From the NCBI GenBank assembly GCA_947173865.1, contig CAMWGS010000068.1, positions 1-8,702 on the forward strand: a stretch of DNA of 8,702 bases. Reading direction: 5' to 3'. Position 1 is the first letter of the stretch. The number at the start of each line of letters is the position of its first letter. The stretch comes from an uncultured Ruminococcus sp. (lineage in GTDB: Bacteria; Bacillota; Clostridia; Oscillospirales; Ruminococcaceae). A model generated the notes under the pieces. The model was not told the DNA's origin. It saw only the letters and a list, made by a program, of their open reading frames with translations, and ran no database searches. Shown piece by piece: positions 5,678 through 8,702 of this stretch. The position numbers were made by a program, and so were the translations under genes.

Positions 5678-8235
5678 AAATACCTGAGTTTGCCCTTGTT
5701 GCAATGGTCGGGGCAACTTCGAGCGGAAAGACAACCTTTGCAAATACAAAATTCAGACCTACGGAAGTATTGTCATCTGACTTTTTCCGTGCAATGATTT
5801 CGGACGACGAAAACAATCAGAACGTTTCCCGTGAAGCTTTTGACCTGCTTTTCTATGCGGCAAAAAAGCGTCTCGGACTTATGAAACTTACTGTAATCGA
5901 TGCTACAAATTTACAGCAGTCGTCAAGAAAACAGATTACAGACCTTGCCCGTGAGCAGAATGTTCACAGTGTTGCAATAGTTCTCAATCTGCCTGAAAAA
6001 GTTCTAATTGAAAGAAACAACGCACGTGAAAACCGTGGTTTTCCTGAAAGAGTTATCCGTAATCACTGCAACGACCTGCGGAGAAGTATAAGAAATCTTA
6101 AACGTGAGGGATTCAGATATGTATATGTACTGAACTCTGTTGAAGATATTGAAAACGCCGAAATTGTCCGTACAAAACTCTGGAACAACAAGCAGGACGA
6201 ACACGGTCCTTTTGACATTATCGGCGACATTCATGGCTGTTATAACGAACTTAACGAACTTCTTGACAAGCTCGGATATATCAGAAACGAAAACGGTGTA
6301 CCCGTTCACCCCGACGGCAGAAAAGCCGTTTTTCTCGGAGATTTCTGTGACAGAGGTCCGAATAATACGGAAGTTCTTAAACTTGTTATGAATATGGTAA
6401 AATCAAAAAATGCCCTTGCAGTTGTCGGAAACCATGATGTAAAGCTTGCGAAGTACCTGAAAGGAAAAAAAGTACAGCTTACCTATGGTCTTGACAAAAC
6501 TGCCGAAGAACTTTCACAGCAGAGTGATGACTTCAGAAAAGAAGTTCATGACTTTATGGACAGTCTTATAAGTCACTATGTTCTTGACGACGGAAAGCTT
6601 GTCGTGTCTCATGCAGGAATAAAGCAGGAATATATAGGACGTGGCTCTTCACGTGTAAGGGAATTCTGTATTTACGGAGAAACTACAGGAGAAACCGACG
6701 AATTCGGACTCCCTGTGCGTCTTGACTGGGCTTCCGACTACAGGGGGCGTGCTACCATTGTATACGGGCATACTCCGTCAAATGAAGTACAGGCTGTAAA
6801 CGGTACTTTCTGTATTGATACAGGTTGTGTTTTCGGCGGAAAACTTACCGCCATGCGTTATCCCGAAAGAGAATTCGTGAATGTTGACGCACATGAACAG
6901 TACTATGAACCCGTCAGACCTCTTGATAAAAATGACAATTCTGATATGGGCGATATGCTTACAGTCGGTGACTTTCAGGGAAAAATGCATCTCACAACAG
7001 AACTTATTCCATCCGTAAGCATAGACGAAAACAATGCTGCTGCCGCTTTGGAAATAATGTCACGTTTTGCCGCTGACCCACACTGGCTTATTTATTTACC
7101 GCCTACTATGTCACCATGTGAAACCAGTAAAATTGACGAATGGCTTGAACACCCACTCGAAGCATTTGAATACTACCAGAAAAACGGTATAAAAAATGTA
7201 GTCTGTGAAAAGAAACACATGGGTTCAAGAGCTGTGATAGTACTTTGTCACAGTACGGAAACCGCTGAAAGACGTTTCGGCATAAATGACGGAACTTGCG
7301 GTATTATATACACAAGAACAGGCAGACGTTTTTTTGATAGTGCAGAAACTGAAAGTGAACTGCTTGAAAAGCTTGACAGCGTTCTCACAGATAATAACTT
7401 CTGGAACGATTTTAGCACAGACTGGGTTTGTCTTGATACTGAGCTTATGCCGTGGTCTGAAAAGGCACAGGGACTTATTAAAACACAGTACGCACCGGTT
7501 GGAAATGCAGGACACAGCGTACTCGGTTCGGCGGTTGAACTGCTTGAAAAAGCCTGTCAGCGAACAAATAACGCATATGAAGTCGGTGAAAAAACTTCGG
7601 GACAGAATACAGACCTGCATGAAGTTCTTGAAAAATTCCGTTTCAAAAAGAATGCTGTTGACAAATATATTGATTCCTACAGGGAATACTGCTGGACTGT
7701 AAAATCAACAGACGATTTCAGAATTGCACCATTCCATATACTTGCCGTTGAGGGAAAAACTTTCGATAATCAACAGCATATATGGCACATGGAAACAATT
7801 AAAAAATATATCAGCGGAAACGACCCTGTTTTTATGGTAACTCCATATATATACGTTGATACTGAGGACAAAACAAGTATTGAAAACGGTGTAAAATGGT
7901 GGGAAGAACTCACTGCATCAGGCGGTGAAGGAATGGTTGTCAAGCCTGAATACTACACAGCAAAACAGGGTACAAAACTTTTACAGCCTGCCGTAAAGTG
8001 CAGAGGACGTGAATATCTGAGAATTATTTATGGTCCTGAATACCTTGAACCGTCAAACCTGAAAAGGCTGAAAAAACGTTCTCTTTCAAGAAAAAGAAAT
8101 CTTGCACTGAAAGAGTTTTCTCTTGGCATGGAATCACTGAAAAGATTTGTGCAGAATGAACCTCTTTACAGAGTACATGAATGTGTTTTCGGTGTACTGG
8201 CATTTGAAAGCGAACCTGTTGACCCGAGACTTTAA
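5668..8235 (+). CDS. pnkp: polynucleotide kinase-phosphatase-ligase Pnkp
   Basis: Pnkp repairs RNA cut by ribotoxins: it phosphorylates the 5'-OH, removes the 2',3'-cyclic or 3' phosphate and ligates the ends. The 855 residues hold three domains. The kinase (about 1-170) has P-loop GATSSGKTT with Lys21 and Thr22, and Asp38 and Arg41. The metallophosphoesterase (about 180-460) has Asp187 and His189 (GDIHGC), Asp225 and Arg229 (GDFCDRGP), Asn255 and His256 (GNHD), His315 (SHAG), His368 (YGHTP) and Asp384 (DTG). The ligase (about 470-855) has the KxxG nucleotidyl-lysine motif at Lys516 (EKKHMGSR) and the late motif EGMVVKP. The residues match C. thermocellum Pnkp as I recall it, identical in number through His189 and then offset by eight. 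All three active sites look intact, so this is the full-length form, not the Pnkp1 form that needs a separate Rnl ligase. ATG 5668 overlaps hen1 and follows GGGAG at 5653-5657, so the two should be made together. Confidence 0.97.
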   Translation: MRIEIPEFALVAMVGATSSGKTTFANTKFRPTEVLSSDFFRAMISDDENNQNVSREAFDLLFYAAKKRLGLMKLTVIDATNLQQSSRKQITDLAREQNVHSVAIVLNLPEKVLIERNNARENRGFPERVIRNHCNDLRRSIRNLKREGFRYVYVLNSVEDIENAEIVRTKLWNNKQDEHGPFDIIGDIHGCYNELNELLDKLGYIRNENGVPVHPDGRKAVFLGDFCDRGPNNTEVLKLVMNMVKSKNALAVVGNHDVKLAKYLKGKKVQLTYGLDKTAEELSQQSDDFRKEVHDFMDSLISHYVLDDGKLVVSHAGIKQEYIGRGSSRVREFCIYGETTGETDEFGLPVRLDWASDYRGRATIVYGHTPSNEVQAVNGTFCIDTGCVFGGKLTAMRYPEREFVNVDAHEQYYEPVRPLDKNDNSDMGDMLTVGDFQGKMHLTTELIPSVSIDENNAAAALEIMSRFAADPHWLIYLPPTMSPCETSKIDEWLEHPLEAFEYYQKNGIKNVVCEKKHMGSRAVIVLCHSTETAERRFGINDGTCGIIYTRTGRRFFDSAETESELLEKLDSVLTDNNFWNDFSTDWVCLDTELMPWSEKAQGLIKTQYAPVGNAGHSVLGSAVELLEKACQRTNNAYEVGEKTSGQNTDLHEVLEKFRFKKNAVDKYIDSYREYCWTVKSTDDFRIAPFHILAVEGKTFDNQQHIWHMETIKKYISGNDPVFMVTPYIYVDTEDKTSIENGVKWWEELTASGGEGMVVKPEYYTAKQGTKLLQPAVKCRGREYLRIIYGPEYLEPSNLKRLKKRSLSRKRNLALKEFSLGMESLKRFVQNEPLYRVHECVFGVLAFESEPVDPRL

Positions 8236-8248
8236 GAAGGTGTAAAAC

Positions 8249-8702
8249 GTGAATTTCAGAGACATTAACGGACAGATTTCCGTGCAGAAAAGTAATACAA
8301 AAAAATTTTCTTCATACAATGACAGACGTTCTTTCCGTGATATGAACAGCAGAGAAAATACGTCAGAAGAACCGGCAACCGAAAATATTACCGTCTCGGA
8401 ACAGATACTAGTCAACAATACAAGCAGTATCAATATGACGCAGAGAAATAACAGTATGTATTCTCAACAGATAAATTTTCCGCAGAATCAGAGTGTCCAT
8501 TATCAGCAGATGAACTTCCCGAAAAGTCAGAGTGTTTATCAGCGTCAGAACAATATACCACCCTTTTCCGAAAAACCACAGGATAAATTTTTGTACTATA
8601 CAAACAACAATAACAGCAATAATAACAATAATAATATTCCTGTTCCTCCTCCGCTTCCGAAACCCGACCCTCCGCAACCCCCGAAACCTGAAATTCCCAC
8701 TC
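8249..8702 (+). CDS. unrecognised Gln/Asn/Pro-rich protein, N-terminal part only, third gene of the hen1-pnkp operon
   Basis: I do not recognise this gene. An open frame starts at GTG 8249 and stays open for 151 codons to the right edge. A good ribosome binding site, AGAAGG (8235-8240), overlaps the last base of the pnkp stop, and the gap to pnkp is 13 nt, so it belongs to the same operon. It begins VNFRDINGQISVQKSN, then is polar and low in complexity. Two tandem copies of a 13-residue unit (QQ-I/M-NFPxxQSV) lie at about residues 73-98, an Asn run broken by one Ser at about 119-129, and a Pro-rich stretch (PPPLPKPDPPQPPKP) reaches the edge. No signal peptide or membrane segment is visible in this part. 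The region looks like a disordered linker or adaptor leading to a domain outside the window. Codon choice resembles its neighbours. A reading on the opposite strand across this region has no ribosome binding site and reflects the low complexity. Confidence 0.8.
   Translation, partial: MNFRDINGQISVQKSNTKKFSSYNDRRSFRDMNSRENTSEEPATENITVSEQILVNNTSSINMTQRNNSMYSQQINFPQNQSVHYQQMNFPKSQSVYQRQNNIPPFSEKPQDKFLYYTNNNNSNNNNNNIPVPPPLPKPDPPQPPKPEIPT
8465..8542 (+). repeat. two-copy tandem 39-bp coding repeat
   Basis: Two adjacent 39-nt units (8465-8503 and 8504-8542) encode QQINFPQNQSVHY and QQMNFPKSQSVYQ. Nine of thirteen residues are identical, while several synonymous or near-synonymous bases differ. The duplication is therefore not recent, and the peptide pattern appears to have been kept. 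Confidence 0.75.
8603..8635 (+). repeat. AAY-codon microsatellite encoding an Asn run
   Basis: Eleven codons of AAC or AAT, interrupted by a single AGC, encode ten Asn and one Ser. The mix of AAC and AAT suggests selection on the protein or an old expansion rather than a fresh slippage product. Confidence 0.8.

Noticed and set aside
5668..8235. Degenerate Pnkp1 needing a separate Rnl ligase
   Set aside because: The nucleotidyl-lysine motif at Lys516 and the EGMVVKP motif are present and the length is close to that of full-function Pnkp.
8408..8677. 89-codon minus-strand open frame near the right edge
   Set aside because: It is the complement of the Asn/Gln-rich coding repeat, reads as a string of Ile, Val and Leu, and has no ribosome binding site or recognisable motif.
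1..8702. CRISPR array, tRNA or rRNA gene, insertion sequence
   Set aside because: No regularly spaced direct repeats, tRNA-like cloverleaf, rRNA segments, transposase frame or terminal inverted repeats were seen on either strand.

Overview
The window looks like the chromosome of a low-GC Clostridia-type Firmicute, possibly Ruminococcus or another Oscillospiraceae. This is inferred from the AT-rich base composition, consensus sigma-A promoters with 17-bp spacers, purine-rich ribosome binding sites, and RNA-repair proteins whose catalytic residues line up with those of Clostridium thermocellum. The taxonomic call is only moderately firm.

Left part (1-2892, minus strand): a compact four-gene operon, queD-queE-folE-queC, encodes the route from GTP to preQ0, the precursor of the tRNA nucleoside queuosine. 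FolE makes dihydroneopterin triphosphate, QueD makes carboxy-tetrahydropterin, QueE makes carboxy-deazaguanine and QueC makes preQ0. The operon has a strong promoter (TTGACT-17-TATAAT). Its leader starts at or next to a preQ1-I-type riboswitch aptamer, followed by mutually exclusive antiterminator and terminator hairpins, so end-product feedback by transcription termination is the likely control. Downstream of queC (1-330) lies a flavodoxin-like gene fragment. It has lost its start codon and carries a one-base frameshift in a GGGG run, and it runs off the left edge.

Middle (2906-4114, minus strand): a 402-residue CPA2-family cation/proton antiporter with a DD motif. It has its own promoter and no separate terminator before the que leader. 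A 174-bp intergenic region holds two back-to-back promoters, one for the antiporter and one for the rightward operon.

Right part (4216-8702, plus strand): an operon of hen1 (TTG start), pnkp (10-nt overlap) and a third gene that starts with GTG 13 nt after pnkp and runs off the right edge. Hen1 and Pnkp form the bacterial RNA repair system: Pnkp heals the broken ends (5' kinase, 2',3' phosphatase) and ligates them, while Hen1 2'-O-methylates the 3' end so that the repaired RNA resists re-cleavage. Known catalytic residues are present in all the domains checked. The third gene encodes a low-complexity Gln/Asn/Pro-rich N-terminal region with a 13-residue tandem repeat and an Asn run. I do not recognise it, and it is the most novel item here.
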